DNA of 64,000 nt from Fibrivirga algicola. GTDB lineage: Bacteria; Bacteroidota; Bacteroidia; Cytophagales; Spirosomataceae. The notes beneath the pieces are model-generated. The model ran no database searches and was not told the DNA's origin. It was given only the letters and a program-made list of their open reading frames with translations. Of the stretch, positions 9,141 to 18,064 are shown piece by piece. The translations under genes were made by a program, and so were the position numbers. Location of the stretch: contig NZ_WAEL01000010.1 of assembly GCF_011742925.1 (NCBI RefSeq), positions 218,880 through 282,879 on the forward strand, in the 5' to 3' direction. The stretch's first letter is position 1. Every line of letters begins with the position of its first letter.

Positions 9141-9190
9141 ACAAATAAAACAACCCGCTGGTCTATAAATCAGCGGGTTGTTTTATTTGT
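9141..9190. terminator. Strong stem-loop terminator after mazG
   Basis: A perfect 20-bp stem, from ACAAATAAAACAACCCGCTG (9141-9160) to its complement at 9171-9190, has a 10-nt loop. The GC-rich top is flanked by A-rich and T-rich feet, so it can work in both directions. It separates mazG from the SPFH gene. Confidence 0.9.
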
Positions 9191-9232
9191 ACCAGTATCA
9201 TTGTGCTATCAAAACGATAGCATATCAAACGT

Positions 9233-10093
9233 ATGAATGAGAAAAGTATTACCTCGATATCCGGCTATGTATTTCTGGTTGTAGCCCTTGCCTGCGCTGC
9301 CCTGGGCGTTTACCTCATCACGCACCTGAATGAGGGCGGCGGCCTTGTTCTGCCCGTACTGTTGCTACTGGCTGCGGTGTTTATTTTCAAGGGGCTGTGC
9401 ATTGTTTATCCCAATCAGGGGGTGGCCGCTACGTTCTTCGGCGACTATGTGGGTACGTTGAAGAAAACCGGCCTGCTCTGGATCAACCCACTCTACAAGA
9501 CTGAGGGAATCAGCCTGCGCGCGCGTAACCTGAACGGCCAGACGCTGAAGGTGAACGATAAAATGGGTAACCCCATTGAAATTGCCGCCGTGGTGGTCTG
9601 GCGTGTGGTCGATACGGCCAAGGCGCTGTACGATGTCGACAGTTACGTGCAGTTTGTGCAGATCCAGGCCGAGGCCGCTGTACGGAGTCTGGCCGGCTCC
9701 TACGCCTACGACCATATGGAAGACGAAACGTCATCGATCACGCTGCGCGATAGTACGGGTCAGATCAACGAATACTTGGAAGAGCAACTGAACGAACGGC
9801 TGGCCCGTGCGGGTGTGGAAGTGCACGAAGCGCGCATCAGTCACCTGGCCTATTCGCCCGAAATTGCTGGCGCTATGCTACAGCGGCAACAGGCAACGGC
9901 AGTCGTTGCTGCCCGCAAGCAAATTGTGGAAGGGGCCGTTGGGATGGTTGAAATGGCCCTTGCCCGATTAGCTGAGAAAGACGTAGTGCATCTCGACGAA
10001 GAGCGCAAAGCCGCCATGGTGAGTAACTTGCTGGTTGTCCTCTGCGCCGAGAAAAGCGTTAACCCCGTGGTAAATGCCGGGTCGATCTATTAA
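9233..10093 (+). CDS. SPFH/band-7 (stomatin/prohibitin-type) membrane protein
   Basis: A 286-aa membrane-anchored scaffold protein. Two hydrophobic segments (about residues 10-30 and 38-57) precede a band-7 domain with [25 protein letters not shown], then [38 protein letters not shown] and a C-terminal amphipathic helix. SPFH proteins oligomerise in membrane microdomains and often regulate proteases or membrane organisation; no FtsH/HflC partner is adjacent. It is followed by a small Arc-like DNA-binding gene across a palindrome, a pairing that suggests a common transcript. Confidence 0.88.
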   Translation: MNEKSITSISGYVFLVVALACAALGVYLITHLNEGGGLVLPVLLLLAAVFIFKGLCIVYPNQGVAATFFGDYVGTLKKTGLLWINPLYKTEGISLRARNLNGQTLKVNDKMGNPIEIAAVVVWRVVDTAKALYDVDSYVQFVQIQAEAAVRSLAGSYAYDHMEDETSSITLRDSTGQINEYLEEQLNERLARAGVEVHEARISHLAYSPEIAGAMLQRQQATAVVAARKQIVEGAVGMVEMALARLAEKDVVHLDEERKAAMVSNLLVVLCAEKSVNPVVNAGSIY

Positions 10094-10099
10094 AATAGG

Positions 10100-10153
10100 G
10101 CAGGTCTCCCCGCTGGTAATCAGTCTACACCGACTACCAGCAGGGAGACCTGC
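10100..10153. repeat. Hairpin between the SPFH gene and the Arc-like gene
   Basis: GCAGGTCTCCC-C-GCTGGTA (10100-10118) pairs with TACCAGC-A-GGGAGACCTGC (10135-10153): 18 bp with one internal mismatch and a 16-nt loop. There is no T-run, so it looks more like an mRNA-stability, attenuation or operator element than an intrinsic terminator. Its symmetry could also serve the ribbon-helix-helix protein encoded just downstream. Confidence 0.65.
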
Positions 10154-10171
10154 CACTCATTCAGCCAGCCT

Positions 10172-10375
10172 ATGTCGGAAAAAAAAGGATTTTTGTTGCG
10201 GCTCAGCCCCGAGATGTTGGTTGAACTGGAACGGTGGGCACAAGACGAGTTTCGGAGCGTGAACGGGCAGATCGAGTACCTGCTCAACGAGGCGCTGAAG
10301 AAACGGCGACGTACCCGAAGAAATACGGCTGATAACGCCGATGAGCCATCCGACGACTCAACTCTCACAGCCTAA
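10172..10375 (+). CDS. Small Arc-like ribbon-helix-helix protein
   Basis: A 67-aa protein. Residues 6-45 (FLLRLSPEMLVELERWAQDEF then VNGQIEYLLNEAL) match the Arc/MetJ beta-strand plus two-helix fold that binds DNA as a dimer. It is followed by a basic stretch KKRRRTRR and an acidic disordered tail. The target is unknown; the palindrome at 10100-10153 just upstream is a candidate operator. No toxin gene is adjacent, so a toxin-antitoxin role is not supported. Confidence 0.7.
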   Translation: MSEKKGFLLRLSPEMLVELERWAQDEFRSVNGQIEYLLNEALKKRRRTRRNTADNADEPSDDSTLTA

Positions 10376-10384
10376 CCGCTCGCT

Positions 10385-11035
10385 TTACTCGCCGGATACT
10401 GTCTGCACTGCCTGCGTCTTTTGCGCAAGCAGGTAGTTGTACTGGTTAATAATTAAGAGCCGCGATAACGTCGATGAGGCGTCCATTTCGCGGCTTCTGA
10501 TGTACTGGCTTAACTCGTTCTGGTAAGCAATCATAGCTGGCCACAGGGTTTGGTTAAACGCATTCAGGTCAACTACATCGCCTTCGGTATTAATGACCAG
10601 ATAGGTAAAATTGTCAATTTCTTTAATCAGTTCGGTATCGTCTCCGTATATAGATGGGCGCAACAACTTTATAAACTCACGAGTATGCCGTAGCCGCCGA
10701 TACACCGAAAGCGAACCGGTAGTCACTTCCTCCATAAAAATTGGCTTCAACACCTGGCGCGAGTCGGGCAGATTAACGGATGAGAAAAAACGGAGAAGCT
10801 GCTGCGTAGTATCGTAATAAACAAACGTAGCGGCATGGCCAGCCGAGAAAGCTCTGACAAGGCCGTTAGGCATTTTGACCTGCACAACCTCTGCTTTCCA
10901 GTTGTAATTGACCTGACCTTCCAGCTTACGCCCGTCGGCCAGTATAACGTATCCGTTGTTCCAGACTGGCTGGGCGGCCAGTAATTCGGCGGTGACAGCC
11001 ACCACGATCAGAAAGGCAAATAACAACTTTTTCAT
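10385..11035 (-). CDS. Secreted protein of unknown function
   Basis: A 216-aa protein with a clear signal peptide (MKKLLFAFLIVVAVTAELLA, cleavage near AAQ). The mature part begins WNNGYVILADGRKLEGQVNYNW, a beta-rich pattern seen in periplasmic proteins of Cytophagales that read as short strand repeats, and ends in a helical region. There is no catalytic motif, lipobox or transmembrane helix. It is convergent with the Arc-like gene (9-bp gap) and stands alone. I do not recognise a named family. Confidence 0.75.
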   Translation of the reverse strand: MKKLLFAFLIVVAVTAELLAAQPVWNNGYVILADGRKLEGQVNYNWKAEVVQVKMPNGLVRAFSAGHAATFVYYDTTQQLLRFFSSVNLPDSRQVLKPIFMEEVTTGSLSVYRRLRHTREFIKLLRPSIYGDDTELIKEIDNFTYLVINTEGDVVDLNAFNQTLWPAMIAYQNELSQYIRSREMDASSTLSRLLIINQYNYLLAQKTQAVQTVSGE

Positions 11036-11390
11036 AGCGTTGGATAAACCCGTTTGAATTAGCCCACCGTCGCTACCAAAGGCACACCGGTAGGGCGGGT
11101 ATAGCCAAATCTGTTAGAAGATCATGCCAGTTACCAACTGATCATGTTTGCGCGGTCATTCGCTAAGTTGTTTCTATATGTATAAACAATAATATGATCG
11201 GAAAACCGGGTAGGTGGCCTATAAAATTTGGTCATCTACCCGGTTTTGAGCTACATATGGCTGTCTGTCTAAATGATAAACGGGCGTGAACCGTTTCCTC
11301 AGTTTATAGCTGCTAATTGTGTAGCAGCCTGATCAACAGTCAGATGAGGAAGCTTGTCTACACATTAACGTACCTGAGAGAGGCAATTTT
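11036..11390. other. Gene-free gap between the secreted protein gene and coaX
   Basis: This 355-bp gap holds one clear hairpin (11202-11247, listed separately). It also holds an AT-rich stretch around 11170-11200 that could carry the minus-strand promoter of the secreted-protein gene, and one ACGTACCTG word at 11368-11376. No open frame resembles protein. Confidence 0.5.
11202..11247. terminator. Candidate bidirectional stem-loop
   Basis: AAAACCGGGTAG (11202-11213) pairs with CTACCCGGTTTT (11236-11247), a perfect 12-bp stem with a 22-nt loop whose base adds further pairs. It ends in four Ts in either direction. Reading leftward, it lies 156 bp short of coaX's stop on the same strand and could end the coaX transcript. 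Confidence 0.55.
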
Positions 11391-12158
11391 TCAGCGACGG
11401 GCATACTCACCAATCAGGCGGATACCGTCGAGGGTGAGCGAGGGAACCACATCCACAAACTCGTCATGCAGGGAAGGAATCGCTTTTGACAGGCCACCCG
11501 TTGCCACAGCCAGGCACGTGCCGCCCAACTCAGCCCGAATCCGGCCGATCAGGCTGCGGACGAGGCCTTCATAGCCCATCACCACCCCCGCCTGAATGGC
11601 ATGAACCGTATTCTGGCCCAGTGCTGACGTCGGCAGTTCAATTGGTACTTCGGGAAGCTGCGCTGTATTGGCAAACAAGGACCGAATGGCCGTTTTAAGG
11701 CCGGGTGCAATGGCAACACCCAGAATTTGCCCATCGCCGCCCACCGTGGTGAAGGTGAGAGCCGTACCAAAATCAACGATAACGCAGGGCTCCTGAAACC
11801 GGGTATGCGCCGCTACGGCATTGGCCACCAGATCGGTGCCAATTTCCTGAGGACGCAATACCGTAACTGGCAGTTGATCGTAAACGGATGGACTAACAAC
11901 AACGGGCTCAATAGCGAACAGATCGCCTACCGCCTCCCGAACATTGGCTGTCAGCGCTGGCACCACACTGCTGATGGTCGCCTGCGTAATCTGACTGAGT
12001 GTGAGGTTGGCTTCCAGCAGCCACAGCCGAAGTTTACGCTGATAAAAGGCTGCCGGTTGCATGGGCGAACTGGGGGTCCGCCAGATGTGGAGCCAGGTAT
12101 CATCGCTATAGAGGCCAAACACCACATCGGAGTTGCCAATATCGAGGGTAAGGGTCAT
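11391..12158 (-). CDS. coaX: Type III pantothenate kinase
   Basis: Phosphorylates pantothenate with ATP, the first step of coenzyme A synthesis. At 255 aa it is normal length for CoaX. The ASKHA-fold motifs are present: LDIGNS (5-10, Asp6 in the phosphate-1 loop), EIGTDLVANAVAAH (105-118, Asp109 the catalytic acid) and VIVDFGTALTFT (126-137, Asp129). GVAIAPGLKTAIRSLF follows as expected. Type III enzymes are not feedback-inhibited by CoA. It reads into a gap with palindrome 12181-12266 upstream. Confidence 0.95.
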   Translation of the reverse strand: MTLTLDIGNSDVVFGLYSDDTWLHIWRTPSSPMQPAAFYQRKLRLWLLEANLTLSQITQATISSVVPALTANVREAVGDLFAIEPVVVSPSVYDQLPVTVLRPQEIGTDLVANAVAAHTRFQEPCVIVDFGTALTFTTVGGDGQILGVAIAPGLKTAIRSLFANTAQLPEVPIELPTSALGQNTVHAIQAGVVMGYEGLVRSLIGRIRAELGGTCLAVATGGLSKAIPSLHDEFVDVVPSLTLDGIRLIGEYARR

Positions 12159-12180
12159 GAATGTGTAGCTTGCCGGAGTT

Positions 12181-12266
12181 GGTTTGATGTTTGTAGTTTG
12201 ACGTGGCGTTGCTAACCGACCAGATGGCGCCGTAGCAGCGCTACATCAACCCATAACCACCAAACC
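12181..12266. repeat. Dispersed palindromic element, copy 1
   Basis: Imperfect inverted repeat with equal 34-nt arms (12181-12214 and 12233-12266). The left arm starts GGTTTGATGTTTG and reaches GGCGTTGCTA at the apex; the right arm starts TAGCAGCGC and ends CCACCAAACC. It shares the GTTTG-rich stem and the GCGYTGCTA apex with copies 2-7 elsewhere in the window. It lies between two minus-strand genes. Confidence 0.7.
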
Positions 12267-12283
12267 GAAAACTAAACCCAGCT

Positions 12284-13243
12284 CTATTGTTGGTGAAATT
12301 GTGTGCCGATGAACTGAAGGGCGTCTGTCAGGCCGGTTCGCCAGTAGGTCCAGGTATGGGCGCCATTACGAACGCGGTACTCGTGCTGGACTTTGCGGTT
12401 GGTCAGCGTAATGTGCAGTTGAGCGTTGGCCGACGATAGAAAATCATCATCACCGCAATCCAGGTACCAACGCACTTTCTTCAGGTCACCTTCCGGAGCC
12501 GATGCCGCCAGCGTGAGGGGGCTGTTGCGTTTATAGTGGGCCGTTAGCCGTTCTTCGCCTTTTACCGCACCACTGAACAGGAAGCTAAACGTTTTATCGT
12601 ACTGCTCGTCGGGCATGGTTTTCAGGGTTTCGTCGGTGAAGACGGCCGCGCTTAGGGCGGCGCAGGAGCCAAACAGGTCGGGGTGGTGCATGGACAGCAG
12701 AAGCGAGCCATGACCGCCCATCGAGAGGCCTGATATGCCCCGGAACTCACGTTTGGTGCGGGTCCGGTACATCGAGTCGATATGCGGAATGAGTTCCGTC
12801 ACAAACATGTCCTCGTAGCGGGTCTTGTTCAGGTAATCATTCATGTACCACGTTACCCCGCCGTCGGGCATCACCACAATCATAGGTGGCAACGTACCTG
12901 CCTTAATGCCCGCGTCGATCAGCCGATCGGCCTCGCCAAACTGCGTCCATCCGGTCTCATCGTCGGTGTAGCCGTGGAGCAGGTACACCACCGGGTAGCG
13001 GCGGTTCGAGACGTAATAATCGGGGGGGAGATAGATCGAATACCGCACGCCCCGATTCAGGAGCGAACTATTCATGGTGAGCCCTTCAAGCAAGTGGGCC
13101 TGCGGGGCCATCATCACTGGCAGCGGCGCATTGGTAGTGGGCACCGGCTGTGAAGTGTTCAACCGGCGGCGGCTTTGGCCCTGAGCAGCAGTGCCTAAGC
13201 ACAGCAGGATCAGTAAACCGATACTAAGCGAACGAACGTGCAT
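12284..13243 (-). CDS. Secreted esterase (esterase D / Fes-like alpha/beta hydrolase)
   Basis: A 319-aa exported serine hydrolase of the PF00756 esterase family. The signal peptide is MHVRSLSIGLLILLCLGTAAQGQ. The fold is marked by YPVVYLLHGYTDDETGW (83-99) with the oxyanion HG, the nucleophile elbow GLSMGG (Ser174), an acid in LDCGDDDFL (about 262-267) and the catalytic histidine in RNGAHTWTYW (His296). Related enzymes release feruloyl or acetyl groups from plant polysaccharides or hydrolyse siderophores. No polysaccharide locus adjoins, so the substrate is open. Confidence 0.88.
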   Translation of the reverse strand: MHVRSLSIGLLILLCLGTAAQGQSRRRLNTSQPVPTTNAPLPVMMAPQAHLLEGLTMNSSLLNRGVRYSIYLPPDYYVSNRRYPVVYLLHGYTDDETGWTQFGEADRLIDAGIKAGTLPPMIVVMPDGGVTWYMNDYLNKTRYEDMFVTELIPHIDSMYRTRTKREFRGISGLSMGGHGSLLLSMHHPDLFGSCAALSAAVFTDETLKTMPDEQYDKTFSFLFSGAVKGEERLTAHYKRNSPLTLAASAPEGDLKKVRWYLDCGDDDFLSSANAQLHITLTNRKVQHEYRVRNGAHTWTYWRTGLTDALQFIGTQFHQQ

Positions 13244-13450
13244 AAACGAGTGATCGAAGACGTGGGGCTATTTGCTGTGTTAATGAGGCGAAAATTAACG
13301 GATTGACGGCAACATTCAGATAAAAGAGTGGCGACATGAAGGTACTGAACATATGAAAAGCGCAGCGTCACAGATTGGCAGTGTTTTTGTAACGAAATCG
13401 GTAAGTAACTGCCTCTTGATTAAGAAACTACTCATTATGCCAAACGCTTT

Positions 13451-14854
13451 ATGTCACTATCTGTACTGCCTTCTATAGGTTACTCGCGCCACAAAACGCC
13501 GATTCGGCACAGTTTTTTGGCGTTGCTGACTGTCGTCTCGCTGCAAGCCTGCCGCCCCATGGATGAACAGTCGGCAGTAGCTCCTCAAACCAACACCGCC
13601 GACACCTATAGTAACGAGGTGGCACTTCAATGGAGCGATATGCACCTGCGGTTGATCCGGAATAGCCCCGGTCAGACGCCCCCCGTTGCCTCGCGAACGT
13701 TTAGCTATGCGGGTTTGGCCATGTATGAATCACTGGTAGCCGGAATGCCTGGCAATCAGTCGATGGCTGGCCAGTTGCAGGGCCTGAACCCACTACCCGC
13801 TACTCAAGCCGGAGTGTCGTATAACTGGGCGCTGAGTGCCAACGCCGCCGAAGCCGAAATACTCCGGGGGTTGTTCGCCAACACGTCGGCCGTTTACAAA
13901 AACAAGATCGATTCGCTGGAGATGGTGCTGTACAATCAGTTTAAAAGTACCGATGCTGCTGTGAGTGAGCGTTCGGCCGCCTATGGAAAAAGCGTTGCCA
14001 GTGCGATCTTCGAGTGGTCGAAAACGGATGGCGGGCATGAAGGCTATAACCGAAACTTCCCGGCTGACTTTGTGACGACGACCGAGGCTGGCACGTGGCG
14101 CCCAACTGAGAATGGCCGGGTGATTCCCATGCAGCCCTATTGGGGCAAAAATCGTACCATGCTAGCCAGTACATCGGCCCAGCCATTGCCAGTGCCACTG
14201 CCTATATCTACCCAGGTAACGTCGCAATATTTCGCTCAGTACCTAGAGGTATACGCCAAGAATATCAGCTTATCTCAGGCCGAAAAAGAGGTGGCCGTCT
14301 GGTGGGCCGACGATCCAAGTGAGACCTTTACGCCCCCCGGTCACTCCTACAATCTGGCTCGTATTGCAGTGAAAAATGACAAGGCTAATCTGGCCAAAGC
14401 GGCCGAAACCTTTGCCCGCGTGGGCATTGCCGTCACCGATGCGTTCATAGCTTGCTGGAAGTGCAAATACGTTTATAACAACGAGCGACCCTACACGTTT
14501 GTACGCCGTGCCATCGACCCCAATTGGGTGCCTTTCTGGCCTGCGCCGCCTTTCCCGGGCTTTGCTTCGGGGCACTCTACCCAGTCGGCAGCCGCCGCCA
14601 TTGTATTGACCGATCTATACGGTTCGTCGTACACGTTCACAGACGATTCGCACGTTGGTCGGGTTCGGGACGCGAAGCGTAATGTAGACTTCAAGGCCCG
14701 CACATTCCGGTCATTCTGGGAAGCCGCCGAAGAGTCGGGGTTCTCGCGGATTTTGGGTGGTATTCATACCCGCCAAGATAACGAAGTAGGCTTGCGGGAA
14801 GGCCGGTCGATTGGCCAGAATATAAATGCCCTTCGCTGGAAACGCATTCAATAA
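13451..14854 (+). CDS. Vanadium-dependent haloperoxidase / PAP2-type phosphatase family lipoprotein
   Basis: A 467-aa protein of the vanadium chloroperoxidase and acid-phosphatase superfamily. The N-terminus has a lipoprotein-like signal ending LTVVSLQAC, so it is probably envelope-anchored. The oxyanion- or vanadate-binding residues appear in order: a Lys/Arg block around CKYVYNNERPYTFVRR, then PFPGFASGHSTQSAA (SGH motif), then SRILGGIHTRQDNEVG (the R-x6-H motif ending in the apical His). Enzymes of this fold halogenate with H2O2 or remove phosphate. Which one applies cannot be decided here. A perfect hairpin terminator follows. Confidence 0.85.
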   Translation: MSLSVLPSIGYSRHKTPIRHSFLALLTVVSLQACRPMDEQSAVAPQTNTADTYSNEVALQWSDMHLRLIRNSPGQTPPVASRTFSYAGLAMYESLVAGMPGNQSMAGQLQGLNPLPATQAGVSYNWALSANAAEAEILRGLFANTSAVYKNKIDSLEMVLYNQFKSTDAAVSERSAAYGKSVASAIFEWSKTDGGHEGYNRNFPADFVTTTEAGTWRPTENGRVIPMQPYWGKNRTMLASTSAQPLPVPLPISTQVTSQYFAQYLEVYAKNISLSQAEKEVAVWWADDPSETFTPPGHSYNLARIAVKNDKANLAKAAETFARVGIAVTDAFIACWKCKYVYNNERPYTFVRRAIDPNWVPFWPAPPFPGFASGHSTQSAAAAIVLTDLYGSSYTFTDDSHVGRVRDAKRNVDFKARTFRSFWEAAEESGFSRILGGIHTRQDNEVGLREGRSIGQNINALRWKRIQ

Positions 14855-14872
14855 TCTGGCACGTACCTACCC

Positions 14873-14910
14873 AAAAAAAGGCTCGCCATAAACATGGCGA
14901 GCCTTTTTTT
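14873..14910. terminator. Bidirectional intrinsic terminator
   Basis: A7-GGCTCGCCAT (14873-14889), loop AAAC, then ATGGCGAGCC-T7 (14894-14910): a perfect 17-bp stem with A/T tails, placed between the convergent haloperoxidase and IPT/TIG genes. Confidence 0.95.
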
Positions 14911-14921
14911 ATAAAACTGGT

Positions 14922-16994
14922 TTACTTGGTTATCACGAAGGATTCAGCTGTGCAGACGGTACCTGAATCAGTCGTGAGGCAGATGGTTCCGCTGACTGCA
15001 TCGGCAGGGATAGTGGCAATAAGGGTGGTTCCCACGATTCGGAAACGGGCTGGGGTGGAGAGTCCGCCGCTGAACCGAACCTCCACCACGTCGGCCAGGT
15101 TCTGGCCGGTAAACGTGACATCAGTGCCCACTTTAGCGGTTTTGGGTATGAAGGCTACCCCTGCCACTAGCCGCTGTACATTGAAAAGGGTGGTGGTACA
15201 GGCAAAACCGGCCGGGTTGGTGAAGCACAGCGTTCCATCGACTGCGTTGGCGGGCACAATTACTTTCATTTGCCCGTTGCCCAGCCGCTGAAACGAAGCC
15301 GCCAGTGACGCGCCACCGCTAAAACGCACATCAGTTACATCTTCTAGAAACTGGCCGGTTACGGTGAGTTCATCTCCGACGCGTCCCTTGGTAGGGGTAA
15401 ACACAACGCCCGATACAGGACGGATCGGTGTGAACAGATCGGAGGTAAAGGCCGTAGGCGAATCGGTGGTCAAAGTGAACTGACCAATCTGCGTATCATC
15501 AGGTACACGTACCCAGATCTCGGTATCTTCATTCCGCCCGTCGTTGGAGGCGGGGTTAGCCGCACCCGCAAACTGAACTACGGCGTCGCGGAGCCAGTTG
15601 CCCTTGATAATCAGTCGTCCTCCAGCGGGCCAGCGCCGCGGGTAATCTGTCACTACGGGGGCCTGCACCACGGTCAATGAGCGAACAGAGGTAGCCGTAC
15701 CTGCCCGGTTAGTGGCCGTGATGACGCCTGTGGTGGCATCGGCAGGCACAAAAAACTGAAAATCGACGCCTTCAGTACGCGTATGAATAGCGAGGGGTTT
15801 CCCGTTCAGTGTAATTTGTTGAATGCGAAGCAGGTTCTGGCCGGTTACCGAAACCAGTTTATTGATGCCTCGCCGCAAAGGCGTAAACACCAGGTTGGCT
15901 GGCGGTAGAATATATACAAATGGCTGCGTAGCACTTGTAGTACCCCCCAGGCCGGTTACACTGACGATCGTATTGCCCGACTGGCTTCGGGCCGGTACGG
16001 TCGCTTCGATCTGGTTGTCATTCAGTATCCGGAATTGAGCGGCGGTGTTGCCAAACAGAACACTGGTGACATCCCTGAAATTCAGTCCCGTCAACAGTAC
16101 CTTATCGCCGGTAATACCCTCGCCCGGATTAGGGTTGGTGGTAATGGCCGGTGCATTGGCTATGTAGATGCTATCGGCGCTGAGGCCAGTCAGCCGATCG
16201 AAAACGGTGACGCTGATACGACCCGACGTAGCGTCGGCCGGAATGATAGCCCGTATCTCCGTATCGGTAATGCGGGTGGTGGCCGGGTCGGGAGTGGCGC
16301 GGTTGATGCGCAACAGACCATCGGTCAGGTAGCGGCCTGTCACAACAATCTCCTGTCCAGCCCGGGTACGTTTGGGTGTAAACCCAGTGATTTCGGGAGT
16401 CCCGGCAACCAGAAACGGTACGGCGTTGGCAGCCCCGCCTTCGGTTATGATCCGCATCATTACGAACCCGCGTGCCTGCTGGGGCGAGATAGCCACCAGC
16501 ACGTCGGTGGGGGAAACCACCGTAAAGGAAGCGGCCCGGGTCGTATCGAACCGGACGCTTTCCAGTCGGTCCAGGTTTTCGCCGGTGATGCGGATGGTGG
16601 TGCCCGGCGCCGAATTGGTGGGCAGGATGGTATTTACGGTTGGCTGAGGTTGCAGCACCGTGAAGCTCAGGGGCGGGGTCATGCCCTGGCTGTTGGCTAC
16701 CTGTACCTGCGTGGGGCCGGGAGTAATGCGGGGTACTTCTACCAGCAGCGTACCGTCTGAACTGGTTCTGACCAGCGCCTGAACGGCTGTTTCGGCCCGC
16801 CCGAATGTAACAATCGGCTGATCGCCAAACTGGGCTCCTTTCAATTCAACCGATCGGCCAATGGCGAAGCGGTTGGGTGTAACACTCCATAGTTCCGGTG
16901 GAAATCGTTCGACTTTGCACCCCAGGGCCATCACTACCAACGATATACCCATGACAAACTTCCACAGGCCCCTTATTCGTACATTGTCTCTCAT
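14922..16994 (-). CDS. Lipoprotein made of tandem IPT/TIG immunoglobulin-like domains
   Basis: A 690-aa surface or periplasmic lipoprotein. The signal ends in LVVMALGC, a good lipobox with Cys near residue 26. The rest is about eight tandem IPT/TIG beta-sandwich domains, each marked by a P-x2-G-x3-I/V-T/S-G-x-N/F-L turn (for example SAPGTTIRITGENL, RAGQEIVVTGRYL, GITGDKVLLTGLNF, RVGDELTVTGQFL, KVGTDVTFTGQNL) and a closing VPADA...G. There is no catalytic domain. Such proteins usually bind polysaccharides or other proteins. It is a single gene, with no SusCD pair next to it. Confidence 0.88.
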   Translation of the reverse strand: MRDNVRIRGLWKFVMGISLVVMALGCKVERFPPELWSVTPNRFAIGRSVELKGAQFGDQPIVTFGRAETAVQALVRTSSDGTLLVEVPRITPGPTQVQVANSQGMTPPLSFTVLQPQPTVNTILPTNSAPGTTIRITGENLDRLESVRFDTTRAASFTVVSPTDVLVAISPQQARGFVMMRIITEGGAANAVPFLVAGTPEITGFTPKRTRAGQEIVVTGRYLTDGLLRINRATPDPATTRITDTEIRAIIPADATSGRISVTVFDRLTGLSADSIYIANAPAITTNPNPGEGITGDKVLLTGLNFRDVTSVLFGNTAAQFRILNDNQIEATVPARSQSGNTIVSVTGLGGTTSATQPFVYILPPANLVFTPLRRGINKLVSVTGQNLLRIQQITLNGKPLAIHTRTEGVDFQFFVPADATTGVITATNRAGTATSVRSLTVVQAPVVTDYPRRWPAGGRLIIKGNWLRDAVVQFAGAANPASNDGRNEDTEIWVRVPDDTQIGQFTLTTDSPTAFTSDLFTPIRPVSGVVFTPTKGRVGDELTVTGQFLEDVTDVRFSGGASLAASFQRLGNGQMKVIVPANAVDGTLCFTNPAGFACTTTLFNVQRLVAGVAFIPKTAKVGTDVTFTGQNLADVVEVRFSGGLSTPARFRIVGTTLIATIPADAVSGTICLTTDSGTVCTAESFVITK

Positions 16995-17094
16995 CTACGC
17001 CCTAGTATATAGCACCTACAAATTTAGCACCTTGGCCACTGGAAATCTGAATGAATAGTGGATAATAATATACCTTATTCACGCCCTTCATCGA

Positions 17095-17152
17095 CAACAT
17101 AAATGGCTCTACTATAGCAGGTTATTGCGCTGTAGTAGAGCCATTTATGTTG
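17095..17152. terminator. 20-bp perfect stem-loop upstream of the IPT/TIG gene
   Basis: CAACATAAATGGCTCTACTA (17095-17114) pairs perfectly with 17133-17152, with an 18-nt loop. It lies 3' of the cytochrome b-like gene (which reads leftward from 17616) and 5' of the IPT/TIG gene. It most simply ends the former's transcript, although no long T-run follows. Confidence 0.65.
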
Positions 17153-17181
17153 CCGGTGAGGCGAAAGCTACCGACAGAATG

Positions 17182-17616
17182 CTAGAAATTAGTTGCGCCC
17201 AGATTGCGGAAGGCCCAGGGGATACCCGCCAGAATAAGCGCCAGACCAATACCGTACAGAATACCCACCAGGCGGTGCTTCTGGGTATCATTGGTAGCCC
17301 GCTTCGAGCGTGAATACCCAATGGTGATCGCAATAATCGCTACCAGCATTATGCTGATATGCTCTACGGTATAAAACCGGACAACACGATTGCTCATACC
17401 GCCAAAATCAACCTTTGGGCTAATAAAGTAGAGAATCAGGCCAAGTACCAACTGAATGTGCACCGAGATCAATGTGAACAGGTATAATTTGCGATTTCCA
17501 TCGGTGAACGATTTGTTGCCCATCCAGCGGCTGATTGCCACAAAAACGGAGGCTACTAACAAGAGTAGCGCGACCCAGCGAAGCCCTGAGTGGGCATGAA
17601 CTAATCCGGTATACAT
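17182..17616 (-). CDS. Four-helix membrane protein, cytochrome b-like
   Basis: A 144-aa integral membrane protein with four hydrophobic helices (about residues 12-30, 45-65, 80-100, 115-135). Its N-terminus is MYTGLVHAHSGLRWV, with His7 and His9 at the start of helix 1, a further His in ISVHIQLVLGLILYF and one in TVEHISIM. The spacing suits haem ligation in a small cytochrome b-like bundle. Family members are widespread in Bacteroidota without a fixed role. Haem binding is inferred. Confidence 0.7.
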   Translation of the reverse strand: MYTGLVHAHSGLRWVALLLLVASVFVAISRWMGNKSFTDGNRKLYLFTLISVHIQLVLGLILYFISPKVDFGGMSNRVVRFYTVEHISIMLVAIIAITIGYSRSKRATNDTQKHRLVGILYGIGLALILAGIPWAFRNLGATNF

Positions 17617-17694
17617 AGTGTAGGTTTATCAAATTAATGTTGGTGCAAAGAAACAGACAAACGGCTGATTCATGCCTCAACTGCCCAAGATTCA

Positions 17695-17997
17695 ATGATT
17701 CTTTACAACATTACGTACAACATCGACCAGCAGATTGAGCGCGAGTGGCTTCGCTGGATGAAAGACGAACACGTACCTGCCGTGGTAGCTACGGGCCTGA
17801 CCATGCAAAACAATGCGCTGAAGTTACTGACCGAGATAGAAAACGGCGGCGCTACCTACACGTTTCAGTACTGGTTTCAGACCATGGAAGATTTCGTTAC
17901 GTACCAAAGCCTGTACCAGCCCGCCCTGCAACAACAGGTAGCCGACAGGTATGCCAATAAATACGTTTCTTTCCGTACCCTGCTGGAGGAAATCTAA
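17695..17997 (+). CDS. DUF4286 family protein
   Basis: A 100-aa soluble protein starting MILYNITYNIDQQIEREWLRWM, followed by HVPAVVATGLTMQNNALKLL and YTFQYWFQTMEDFVTYQ, which matches the ferredoxin-like DUF4286 family found in Bacteroidota. No catalytic residues are known. It is divergent from the membrane protein (78-bp gap) and carries one ACGTACCTG word inside its reading frame (17771). Confidence 0.85.
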   Translation: MILYNITYNIDQQIEREWLRWMKDEHVPAVVATGLTMQNNALKLLTEIENGGATYTFQYWFQTMEDFVTYQSLYQPALQQQVADRYANKYVSFRTLLEEI

Positions 17998-18064
17998 CGA
18001 ACAAAAAAGCGAAAATAGACGTGGCTTTGCCAGTGGCGCACTGTGCATCTGGCCGAAGCCGCGT

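Noticed and set aside
10172..10375. Toxin-antitoxin module with the Arc-like protein as antitoxin
   Set aside because: No small toxin gene (RelE, MazF, PIN) is adjacent; the neighbour is an SPFH protein.
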